Assembly: GCA_038125725.1 (NCBI GenBank)
Contig: JAYPEK010000005.1
Location: 1 to 64,000, forward strand
Reading direction: 5' to 3'
DNA: 64,000 bases
Source: TMED8 sp038125725
GTDB taxonomy: Bacteria > Pseudomonadota > Alphaproteobacteria > Rhodospirillales > Casp-alpha2
Shown piece after piece: positions 50,759 to 58,062 of the stretch; within the stretch, counting starts at the first letter, position 1, and each line of letters starts with the position of its first letter. The notes below the pieces were generated by a model. It searched no databases and was not told the origin of the DNA. It saw nothing but the letters and a program-made list of their open reading frames with translations. The translations under genes were made by a program, and so were the position numbers.

Positions 50759-51517
50759 ATGACCGCCACCGCGCTGGCCGCCGCCTCGGCGCCTACTGCC
50801 GAAACAGCTTCCGACGCCATCCCCGAAGTCGATCCCTGCCAGGTCCTGGCCTGGCTCGGTGCCGGGGATACGGTGCTGGTCGACGTGCGCGAAACCGTGG
50901 AGTACGAGGCCGAGCACATCCCGGGCGCGCTCTTGTGCCCGCTTTCCACCTTCGAGGCCGATCTGTTCCCGAAGTTCCCGGGCAAGCGGCTGGTCATTCA
51001 CTGCGCGGTGGGAAAGCGTTCCGCGGCCGCCTGCAAGCAACTGATGAACGCCGGCTACCCGGACCAAGTGCTCAACATAGCCGGCGGCATCGGGGCGTGG
51101 AAAGCCGCCGGCTGCCCGACCGAGGTGCAGCACGAAAACCGCGCCGATATCCCCTTCATCGGCGCCGCCGCCAATACCGATGTCGCTCCGCTGGATGCCG
51201 GCGTGCATCCGGGCCAAGTGCTTTATCGCGAGTTCATGCGGCCCTTCGGTTTGGGCGCCACCGCGCTGGCTCACGAAATCGGCGTCGCCACCAGCCGGGT
51301 CTCGGCCATCGTCCGGGGTGAGAGGCGGATCACCGCCGAAACGGCGCTCCGTCTGGCACGTCATCTCTGCACCACCGATGAATTCTGGCTGCGCCTGCAG
51401 GCGGCCCATGACCTTGCGGTGGCACGCCGTGAGATCGGCGAGACCGTCAATCGCGAGGTGACGCCGCGCCGCGCCGGCACCGTGGTACGGGTCCGGAACG
51501 CCAAGGACTGTGACTGA
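50759..51517 (+). CDS. Rhodanese-HigA-type helix-turn-helix fusion
   Basis: 252 residues. Residues about 22-120 are a complete rhodanese with the active-site Cys82 in VIHCAVGKRSAAAC. Residues about 150-228 are a HigA/VapI-type HTH (PGQVLYREFMRPFGLG, ALAHEIGVATSRVSAIVRGE), as in antitoxin-type regulators. The join is in one frame with no break. It looks like a transcription factor whose sulfurtransferase domain senses sulfane sulfur. No HigB toxin gene is adjacent, so it is not a usual toxin-antitoxin pair. It follows the Ser-variant rhodanese by 1 nt and is 75 nt before a third rhodanese. Confidence 0.8.
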   Translation: MTATALAAASAPTAETASDAIPEVDPCQVLAWLGAGDTVLVDVRETVEYEAEHIPGALLCPLSTFEADLFPKFPGKRLVIHCAVGKRSAAACKQLMNAGYPDQVLNIAGGIGAWKAAGCPTEVQHENRADIPFIGAAANTDVAPLDAGVHPGQVLYREFMRPFGLGATALAHEIGVATSRVSAIVRGERRITAETALRLARHLCTTDEFWLRLQAAHDLAVARREIGETVNREVTPRRAGTVVRVRNAKDCD

Positions 51518-51592
51518 GGCGCACGCTCCGCTCTTGATTTTCCGGCCGGACGGCTTACATGTCGGCTAACAGCAAGAACAACGGAGTCCAGC

Positions 51593-51910
51593 ATGCCTGG
51601 CGTTCTCAATTGCCATCCGACCGAAGCGAAAGCCTGGGTCGATGACGGCACGGCCATCCTGATCGACGTACGCGAAGACCAGGAACTGATGCAGGCCCGC
51701 ATTCCCGAAGCCATTCACCTGCCGCTGTCGCGGTTCGACCCGCATGGGCTCCCCGAAGCCGACGGCAAGCGCATCGCCTTCCTATGCGCCCATGGCGTAC
51801 GTTCGCAGCAGGTCGGTCACTACCTGGTTTCCAACGGCCTGCTGGAGGAAGCCTACAGCGTCACCGGCGGCATCGTCGCCTGGGCCCAGGCTGGACTGCC
51901 CTACGAATAA
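51593..51910 (+). CDS. Single-domain rhodanese
   Basis: 105 residues, a minimal GlpE/PspE-like rhodanese with the active loop LCAHGVRS (Cys65) and the final TGGIVAWAQAGLPYE. It should carry a persulfide and transfer sulfur, e.g. to cyanide or a protein acceptor. GGAG precedes the ATG. Same strand as the two rhodaneses upstream, with a 75-nt gap. Its 3' end lies 15 nt from the converging arfB gene. Confidence 0.85.
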   Translation: MPGVLNCHPTEAKAWVDDGTAILIDVREDQELMQARIPEAIHLPLSRFDPHGLPEADGKRIAFLCAHGVRSQQVGHYLVSNGLLEEAYSVTGGIVAWAQAGLPYE

Positions 51911-51925
51911 CCCGATAGGGCGCGC

Positions 51926-52339
51926 CTAGAGCACCCTGCCCCGGTCTTTCTTGATATCGCCGCGCCGCTTTTTCGATTCCAGCCGGCGTTTTACAGATCC
52001 CGCTGTCGGCCTAGTCGCGCGCCGGCGTTTCGGCGTCGTCGCCGCCTTCCTGATCAATTCCACCAAGCGCGCCAAGGCGTCGCTGCGATTGCGTTCCTGC
52101 GTGCGGTAGGCCGTCGCGGTGATGACGATGACGCCGTCCGCGGTCATGCGCCGCCCTGCCAGTTTCCGGAGCCTGGCCATGACCGCCGGCGGCAGCGACG
52201 GGCTTGCCGCCGCATCGAAGCGGAGTTGCACGCCGGTTTCCGTCTTGTTGACCTTCTGCCCGCCCGGCCCCGGCGAGCGGATAAAACTCTCCTGGATCTC
52301 GGCGTCGCCGAGAGAGATTGCCGGCGTCACGGGGATCAT
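51926..52339 (-). CDS. arfB: Peptidyl-tRNA hydrolase ArfB (class I release-factor homologue)
   Basis: 137 residues with the catalytic GGQ of release factors (IRSPGPGGQKVNKTETGVQL), followed by the basic tail (RRATRPTAGSVKRRLESKKRRGD) that probes the empty mRNA channel. ArfB rescues ribosomes stalled without a stop codon. ATG at 52339 overlaps the tlyA stop (ATGA). Last gene of the xseB-ispA-dxs-tlyA-arfB unit. Confidence 0.9.
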   Translation of the reverse strand: MIPVTPAISLGDAEIQESFIRSPGPGGQKVNKTETGVQLRFDAAASPSLPPAVMARLRKLAGRRMTADGVIVITATAYRTQERNRSDALARLVELIRKAATTPKRRRATRPTAGSVKRRLESKKRRGDIKKDRGRVL

Positions 52340-53115
52340 GGCGAAGCCTGGGCTTCCGCCGTGTACCGAGCCGCGATCAGGAATTCCTTGTTGCCTTCCG
52401 CGCCGGTGATCAGGCTTTCGGCAATGCCGATGACCTGCCATCCCGGCTGCGACGCGACCCAGGCCTTGATGCGATCGCAGACTTCCTGGTGCAGGGCCGG
52501 GTCCTTGACGATGCCGCCCTTCCCCACCCGTTCGCGTCCGACCTCGAACTGCGGCTTGATCAGGGCCACCAGGAAGGCGCCGTCGGCGGCGAAGGTCAGT
52601 GGCTGTGCAAGCACCGTTTCCAGGCCGATGAAGCTGGCGTCGCAGACGATGGCGTCGATGGGCTCCGGGATATCGTCGCGGGTCAGGTTGCGGGCGTTGG
52701 TCTTGTCCATGACGACGACGCGTTCGTCCGATTGCAGCTTCCAGGCCAGTTGCCCGCGACCGACATCGACGGCATAGACCTTGGCGGCGCCGTTCTGCAG
52801 CAGGACATCGGTGAAGCCACCGGTGGAGGCGCCGACGTCGAGACAGACGGCGCCGGTGGGATCGAGATCGAAGACGTCGAGCGCACGCGCCAGCTTCAGC
52901 CCGCCGCGGCTGACCCAGGGATGATCCTGACCGCGCACATCCAATGGCGTGTCGGATTTGATCTGCTGGCCCGGCTTGTCGATGCGGCGTTCGCCGGCGA
53001 ACACCAGGCCGGCCATCACCAGCGCCTGCGCCTTGGTCCGGCTTTCCGCCAGGCCGCGTTCGACCAGCGCCTGATCGGCGCGGATTTTCGTAGGTTTGGA
53101 GTTCGCCTTGTTCAC
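52336..53115 (-). CDS. tlyA: TlyA-family rRNA cytidine 2'-O-methyltransferase
   Basis: 259 residues. An S4 RNA-binding domain (RADQALVERGLAESRTKAQA, 10-70) then a FtsJ-like methyltransferase (VSRGGLKLARALDVF; LDVGASTGGFTDVLLQNGA SAM site; CDASFIGL; KPQFEVGRE). TlyA methylates 16S/23S rRNA; older annotations call it hemolysin. GTG at 53115 has GAGGG 8 nt upstream and starts 10 nt after dxs; an upstream in-frame extension overlaps dxs and looks spurious. Confidence 0.89.
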   Translation of the reverse strand: MNKANSKPTKIRADQALVERGLAESRTKAQALVMAGLVFAGERRIDKPGQQIKSDTPLDVRGQDHPWVSRGGLKLARALDVFDLDPTGAVCLDVGASTGGFTDVLLQNGAAKVYAVDVGRGQLAWKLQSDERVVVMDKTNARNLTRDDIPEPIDAIVCDASFIGLETVLAQPLTFAADGAFLVALIKPQFEVGRERVGKGGIVKDPALHQEVCDRIKAWVASQPGWQVIGIAESLITGAEGNKEFLIAARYTAEAQASP

Positions 53116-53125
53116 GGCCCGGCCC

Positions 53126-55087
53126 TCAGGCCCGACGCGCCTCGAGCACGGCTTCCGCCTCGGCGTCGCGCCCCAGCGCCGCCAGCACGGTAGCGACGAC
53201 ATGCGGTGCCGTCAGCCCGGCCAGGTCGTTCTGGATTTCCGGCTTGTCCTGCTCCAGGAAACGGTCGGGCATGCTCATCAGCCGCACCTTGAGCCCCTCG
53301 TCCAGGGCGCCGGAATTGGCCAGGAACTGCATAACGTGCGCGCCGAAACCGCCGGCGGATCCTTCCTCGATCATCACCAGGACCTCATGGTCCTTGGCCA
53401 GGCGGGTGATCAGATCCTCGTCCAGCGGCTTGGCGAAGCGCGCATCGGCGACAGTCGCCGACAACCCCATGGAAGCCAACTCCTCGGCCGCCTGCAAGGC
53501 CGCCTGCACCCGCACTCCGAGGCCGAGAATGGCGATGGAAGAGCCCTCGCGCAGGACCCGGCCCTTGCCGATTTCCAAAGGCGTGCCCTTGGCCGGCAGT
53601 TCGATGCCGACGCCCTCGCCGCGCGGATAACGGATGGCGCTGGGACCGTCGTCGATTTGCGCGGCGGTGGCGGTCATGTGCATCAGTTCCGCCTCGTCGC
53701 TGGGCGCCATCACCACAAAGCCCGGCAGCGTGCAGAGGTACGGCAAATCGAAGGCGCCACAATGCGTATTGCCGTCGGCGCCGACGTAGCCGGCGCGGTC
53801 GATGGCGAAGCGCACCGGCAGGTGCTGGATCGCCACGTCGTGCACGACCTGGTCGTAGGCACGTTGCAGGAAGGTGGAATAGATGGCGCAGAACGGCCGG
53901 TAGCCTTCCGTCGCCAGGCCGGCGGCGAAGGTCACGGCATGCTGTTCGGCGATGCCGACGTCGAAGCTGCGGTTGGGGAAGCTTTCCGAGAACTTGTCGA
54001 CGCCGGTGCCGCCCGGCATGGCGGCGGTGATGGCGACGATCTTGTCGTCGGTTTCGGCCTCCGCGATCAGCGCCTTGGCGAACACCGAGGTGTAGCTCGG
54101 CGCGTTGGCTTTCGGTTTGTGCTGCTTGCCGGTGACCACGTCGAACTTGGAAACGCCGTGATACTTGTCGGCGGACTGTTCCGCCGGGCCGTAGCCGTGG
54201 CCTTTCTCTGTCACCACGTGCAGCAGCACGGGGCCGGTTTCCTCGTCGTCGCGCAGGTTCTTCAGCACCGGCAACAAATGGTCCAGGTTGTGGCCGTCGA
54301 TGGGGCCGACGTAATAGAAACCCAGTTCCTCGAACAGCGTGCCGCCGGTGACCATGCCGCGGGCGTACTCGTCCACCTTGGAGGCCGCCTCCTCGATCTG
54401 GCGCGGGAACTTGGCCGCCAGTTCCTTGGCGAAATGCCGCACCGAGCGGAACTGCTTGGAAGAAATCAGCCGCGACAAATAGGCGCTCAGGGCACCCACC
54501 GGCGGCGCGATGGACATGTCGTTGTCGTTGAGGATGACGATCAGCCGCGCGTCCATGGAACCGGCGTTGTTCATCGCCTCGTAGGCCATGCCGGCGGTCA
54601 TGGAACCGTCGCCGATGACGCAGATAACGTGGTTGTCACCGCCCATCAGGTCGCGCGCCACCGCCATGCCGAGACCGGCGGAAATGGAGGTCGAGGAATG
54701 GCCGGCGCCGAACGGGTCGTATTGGCTTTCGGTGCGCTTGGTGAAACCGGCCAAGCCGCCGCCCTGGCGCAGCGTATTCATGCGCTCGCGCCGGCCGGTC
54801 AGGATCTTATGCGGATAGCACTGATGGCCGACGTCCCAGACCAGCCGGTCGGCCGGCGTTTCGAACACGTGATGCAGCGCCACGGTCAATTCGACGACGC
54901 CGAGGCTGGCCCCCAGGTGGCCACCGGTGATCGAGACCGAGCGCACGGTGTCGGCGCGCAGTTCCTCCGCCAACTGCTCAAGTTGTTCGGCGTTGAAACC
55001 ACGGATATCGGCCGGATCGCGCACGGTGTCGAGCAGCGGCGTCTGCGACGAAGCGTTCTCCGGGCTCTCGGGGGCGTCAGAAGTCAA
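53126..55087 (-). CDS. dxs: 1-deoxy-D-xylulose-5-phosphate synthase
   Basis: The first enzyme of the MEP isoprenoid pathway, thiamine diphosphate dependent. Segments: GHQCYPHKILTGRRE, GDGSMTAGMAYEAMNNAG (TPP-binding), and DRAGYVGADGNTHCG. About 653 residues. TTG at 55087 is preferred: GGAAGGA lies 6 nt upstream. A GTG at 55117 would give ten more residues without a ribosome site. Operon partner of ispA. Confidence 0.94.
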   Translation of the reverse strand: MTSDAPESPENASSQTPLLDTVRDPADIRGFNAEQLEQLAEELRADTVRSVSITGGHLGASLGVVELTVALHHVFETPADRLVWDVGHQCYPHKILTGRRERMNTLRQGGGLAGFTKRTESQYDPFGAGHSSTSISAGLGMAVARDLMGGDNHVICVIGDGSMTAGMAYEAMNNAGSMDARLIVILNDNDMSIAPPVGALSAYLSRLISSKQFRSVRHFAKELAAKFPRQIEEAASKVDEYARGMVTGGTLFEELGFYYVGPIDGHNLDHLLPVLKNLRDDEETGPVLLHVVTEKGHGYGPAEQSADKYHGVSKFDVVTGKQHKPKANAPSYTSVFAKALIAEAETDDKIVAITAAMPGGTGVDKFSESFPNRSFDVGIAEQHAVTFAAGLATEGYRPFCAIYSTFLQRAYDQVVHDVAIQHLPVRFAIDRAGYVGADGNTHCGAFDLPYLCTLPGFVVMAPSDEAELMHMTATAAQIDDGPSAIRYPRGEGVGIELPAKGTPLEIGKGRVLREGSSIAILGLGVRVQAALQAAEELASMGLSATVADARFAKPLDEDLITRLAKDHEVLVMIEEGSAGGFGAHVMQFLANSGALDEGLKVRLMSMPDRFLEQDKPEIQNDLAGLTAPHVVATVLAALGRDAEAEAVLEARRA

Positions 55088-55130
55088 AGGCCGTCCTTCC
55101 CAGACTGCGGGTTTCACACGAAGGTAACAA

Positions 55131-56021
55131 TTATGACCGGCGATTTACAATGAAATGCGCCAGCGCGCGCAACGGCTCGGCCCGCTCATCGAAGGAATCC
55201 AGGTGCTCTTGGGCCTGATGGCTCAGCATTTCCGCCTGCTCGCGGGCGCGCTCAACGCCTAAAAGCGAGACGAACGTCGCCTTTCCGGCCGCCGCATCCT
55301 TGCCGGTCTTCTTGCCGACGGCTTCCTCATCGCCTTCCACGTCAAGGAGATCGTCGGCGATCTGGAACGCCAGGCCGATATCGTGGGCATAGGCATGCAG
55401 TTGCAGATGCGCATGTTCCGAGGCCTTTCCGAGAATCGCGCCGGCCTCGCAGGAAACGGCAATCAGTTCGCCGGTCTTCATGCGTTGCAGCCGGGTGACC
55501 TCGGGCATATCGAGGGTGTGGTCTTCGGCGACCAGGTCGAGCATCTGCCCGCCAACCATGCCGGCATGGCCGGCGGCCTTGGAAAGCGCCAGCACCAGAT
55601 CGGCACGCACGCGCGCGTCCTGGTGAGTGTCGGGATCGGCCAAGACCTCGAACGCCTTGGTCAGCAGCGCATCGCCGGCAAGGATCGCCGTCGCCTCGTC
55701 GAATTCGATATGGCAGGTCGCCCGCCCACGCCGCAGATCGTCGTCATCCATGGCCGGCAGGTCATCGTGGATCAGAGAATAGCAGTGCACCATCTCGACC
55801 GCCGCCGCGGCCCGAAGCGCGGCACGCTTGTCGACACCGAACAGCGCCGCAGACTGGGTCACCAGGAACGGCCGGATGCGTTTGCCGCCGCCCAGCGAAG
55901 AATAGCGCATGGCATCCATGACCCGGTGTTCGGGGCCGTCGCCGGGCTCCAGCAGTTCGTTCAACACCGCTTCGACGGCGTCCGCATTGTCCGCCATTGC
56001 CTGTTTGAGGTCGAAAGCCAA
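55131..56021 (-). CDS. ispA: Geranyl/farnesyl diphosphate synthase
   Basis: 296 residues, class I polyprenyl synthase. First Asp-rich motif DDLPAMDDDDLRRG, second QIADDLLDVEGDEEA. It condenses IPP with DMAPP/GPP to farnesyl diphosphate for quinones, carriers and hopanoids. Arrangement xseB-ispA-dxs is common in proteobacteria. Confidence 0.94.
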   Translation of the reverse strand: MAFDLKQAMADNADAVEAVLNELLEPGDGPEHRVMDAMRYSSLGGGKRIRPFLVTQSAALFGVDKRAALRAAAAVEMVHCYSLIHDDLPAMDDDDLRRGRATCHIEFDEATAILAGDALLTKAFEVLADPDTHQDARVRADLVLALSKAAGHAGMVGGQMLDLVAEDHTLDMPEVTRLQRMKTGELIAVSCEAGAILGKASEHAHLQLHAYAHDIGLAFQIADDLLDVEGDEEAVGKKTGKDAAAGKATFVSLLGVERAREQAEMLSHQAQEHLDSFDERAEPLRALAHFIVNRRS

Positions 56022-56047
56022 GTCAGTTCCCCGAGAGTTCGTAATTC

Positions 56048-56299
56048 TTATTCCGCGTCAAGCGGTTCGCTGTCCACGTCACCGTCGGCATCGAGGACAA
56101 TCTTGTCGATCTTCGCCTGCGCGTCCTTGAGCCGCGCCTCGCAATGGCGTTTCAGGTGCACGCCGCGCCCATAGGCTTCGATCGCCTTGTCCAGATCGCC
56201 GCTGCCGCTTTCCAGCTCGCGCACGATCTCCTCCAGCTCCTGAAGCGCGTCTTCGAAGCTGAGTTTGCGGATATCGGCGGGAATCTTTTCGTTCGGCAT
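56048..56299 (-). CDS. xseB: Exodeoxyribonuclease VII small subunit
   Basis: 83 residues, the helical XseB: LSFEDALQELEEIVRELESG and LKRHCEARLKDAQAKIDKIV. It binds the large subunit XseA, not in this window. ATG at 56299 has GAGG at 5 nt; a GTG three codons upstream is a weaker start. First gene of the unit leading to ispA, dxs, tlyA and arfB. Confidence 0.91.
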   Translation of the reverse strand: MPNEKIPADIRKLSFEDALQELEEIVRELESGSGDLDKAIEAYGRGVHLKRHCEARLKDAQAKIDKIVLDADGDVDSEPLDAE

Positions 56300-56350
56300 C
56301 GGCCTCACCGTCGGTCAAGGAGCGCGAGTGTAGTCATGCTCCCGGGCGAG

Positions 56351-56402
56351 AGCAAGGCATTCGGGGTCGCCCGCGCGCCGCCCGCCGACGATTTGCCTTG
56401 CT
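56351..56402. repeat. 9-bp inverted repeat upstream of the chemoreceptor-like gene
   Basis: AGCAAGGCA (56351-56359) is exactly mirrored by TGCCTTGCT (56394-56402), 34 bp apart, followed by TTT. The 175-nt gap between xseB and the next gene otherwise shows nothing recognisable. Confidence 0.4.
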
Positions 56403-56474
56403 TTTGGCCTTCGATGTTATTTACTTGTTTTTCAGTCGTTTGTGACCGTCCTTGCCAGGATGAGGAAACAGAAT

Positions 56475-57086
56475 TTGACCGACGTTATGACAGCCGGCGC
56501 CGAAACCGAAACGCTCCGCGCCGAAATCCAGGGCCTGCAGTCCGAAATACAAAAAATCGACGAAGTGGCCAAGCAGATCGCCGCCGTCGCCAAGCAGACC
56601 AATCTGCTGGCGCTGAACGCCCGCATCGAAGCGGCGCGGGCCGGCGACATGGGCAAGGGTTTCGCCGTGGTTGCCGAGGAAGTACGCAACCTCGCCTCCC
56701 AGACCGGCGACGCCACCGAGGAAATCGACCGGTCCGTGCGCGAACTTTCTTCCGTCGCCACTGACTTCGAACAACTTGTCACCAGCGATTCCGGCAACGA
56801 GGCCGATATCGACCAGCAAATCCTGCGTCTCGTCACCGAAATCGAGAAGGTGGGCGCCGTCGCCGAACGCATCGGCGCGGTGGCGAGCGAGACCAACCTT
56901 TTGGCATTGAACGCCACCATCGAGGCCGACCGCGCCGGTGCCGCCGGCAAGGGCTTCGCCGTGGTCGCCGGCGAGGTCAAATCGCTGGCCGGCCAAGCCA
57001 GTGCCGCGACCCGCAACATCCACGGCTCCGTCGACAAGCTGAACGGCCAGGCCGACCGCCTGGCGGAGATGATCTCCAGCGAATAG
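56475..57086 (+). CDS. Soluble protein with two chemoreceptor (MCP) signalling tips
   Basis: 203 residues, no membrane segment, HAMP or ligand domain. Two copies of the chemoreceptor hairpin tip that contacts CheA/CheW: QTNLLALNARIEAARAG (41-57) and ETNLLALNATIEADRAG (139-155), each followed by KGFAVVA(E/G)EV. Copies are 98 residues apart and joined by an acidic linker. One MCP normally has one tip per chain, so a tandem-tip protein is unusual. TTG at 56475 has GAGGA at 8 nt; GTG 56442 and ATG 56460 are alternatives. No che genes are in the window. Confidence 0.75.
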   Translation: MTDVMTAGAETETLRAEIQGLQSEIQKIDEVAKQIAAVAKQTNLLALNARIEAARAGDMGKGFAVVAEEVRNLASQTGDATEEIDRSVRELSSVATDFEQLVTSDSGNEADIDQQILRLVTEIEKVGAVAERIGAVASETNLLALNATIEADRAGAAGKGFAVVAGEVKSLAGQASAATRNIHGSVDKLNGQADRLAEMISSE

Positions 57087-57102
57087 GCGCGTCCGTGGCG
57101 GC

Positions 57103-58029
57103 TTACGCCGCCATCAGCGCCGCCACATGCGCCTGCGCGCTCTCACGCAGCGCACTCAGGTCGTAGCCGCCCTCCAGGAGCGACACCACCCGCCCATCGC
57201 AGCAATCGGCGGCCACGTCCAGAAGCTGCTCAGTGACCCAGCCATAGTCCTCCGTCTTGACGCGCAGTTGCGCCAGCGGATCGCGCGCATGGGCGTCGAA
57301 GCCCGCCGAGATGATCAGGATTTCGGGCGAGAACGCGCGCAGCGCCGGCAGGATGATCTTTTCATAGGCCTCGCGGAACTCGGCCGAACCCGAGCCCGGC
57401 GCCAGCGGCGCGTTGGCGATATTGCCGACGCCCGTTTCCGACTGCAGGCCCGTGCCGGGATAAGCCGGCCATTGGTGGGACGAGGCATAGAACAGCCCCT
57501 CGTCCTTCTCGAAGCTGTGCTGGGTGCCGTTTCCGTGGTGGACGTCGAAATCCACCACCGCGGCACGCGTCATCCCGTGCGCGGCGCGGGCATGTACGGC
57601 GGCGATGGCGGCGGAATTGAACAGGCAGAACCCCATGGCCTGCCCCGATTCCGCATGGTGCCCCGGCGGGCGAACAGCGCAAAAAGCGTTCCCGGCGCGG
57701 CCGGATACGACCTGGTCGACGGCCTCGACGGCGGCGCCCGACGCCCTGAGCGCGGCCTCCGTCGAGCCCGGCGATAGCGCCGTATCGGGATCCAGGTGCA
57801 CGTGGCCGCTTTTCGGCGAAGCCTCCATCACCTTCTCCACGTAATAGGGCTTATGAACCTGTTCGATCTTTTGAATGTCGATGCGCGGCGCTTCCTCGCG
57901 GTGCAGGAACTGGAACGCCTCGTCCTCGAGGCCGTCGAGCACGGCGCGCAGCCGGTCCGGACATTCCGGATGCATGGAGCCGGGATCGTGTTCCAGACAG
58001 GCTGAGTGGGAAAATAGAACCGTATTCAT
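57103..58029 (-). CDS. Histone deacetylase superfamily protein (AcuC/HDAH-like)
   Basis: 308 residues of the arginase/deacetylase fold. Zinc and catalytic residues: RPPGHHAESGQAMGFC (tandem His), VVDFDVHHGNGTQ (Asp/His ligands) and the final ISAGFDAHARDP. Bacterial members deacetylate proteins, polyamines or acetoin-pathway enzymes; substrate unknown here. It converges with the two-tip MCP-like gene and lies downstream of the WD40-cytochrome c gene on the same strand. Confidence 0.87.
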   Translation of the reverse strand: MNTVLFSHSACLEHDPGSMHPECPDRLRAVLDGLEDEAFQFLHREEAPRIDIQKIEQVHKPYYVEKVMEASPKSGHVHLDPDTALSPGSTEAALRASGAAVEAVDQVVSGRAGNAFCAVRPPGHHAESGQAMGFCLFNSAAIAAVHARAAHGMTRAAVVDFDVHHGNGTQHSFEKDEGLFYASSHQWPAYPGTGLQSETGVGNIANAPLAPGSGSAEFREAYEKIILPALRAFSPEILIISAGFDAHARDPLAQLRVKTEDYGWVTEQLLDVAADCCDGRVVSLLEGGYDLSALRESAQAHVAALMAA

Positions 58030-58062
58030 GACGTGCCCCTTTGCGGGTTGCCGGCGGCCGAC

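Noticed and set aside
50759..51517. HigBA toxin-antitoxin module
   Set aside because: The HTH resembles HigA but no HigB-sized toxin gene flanks it, and the N-terminus is a full rhodanese.
53096..55153. 685-codon open frame antisense to dxs
   Set aside because: Dxs is unambiguous on the minus strand; the plus frame lacks any recognisable fold.
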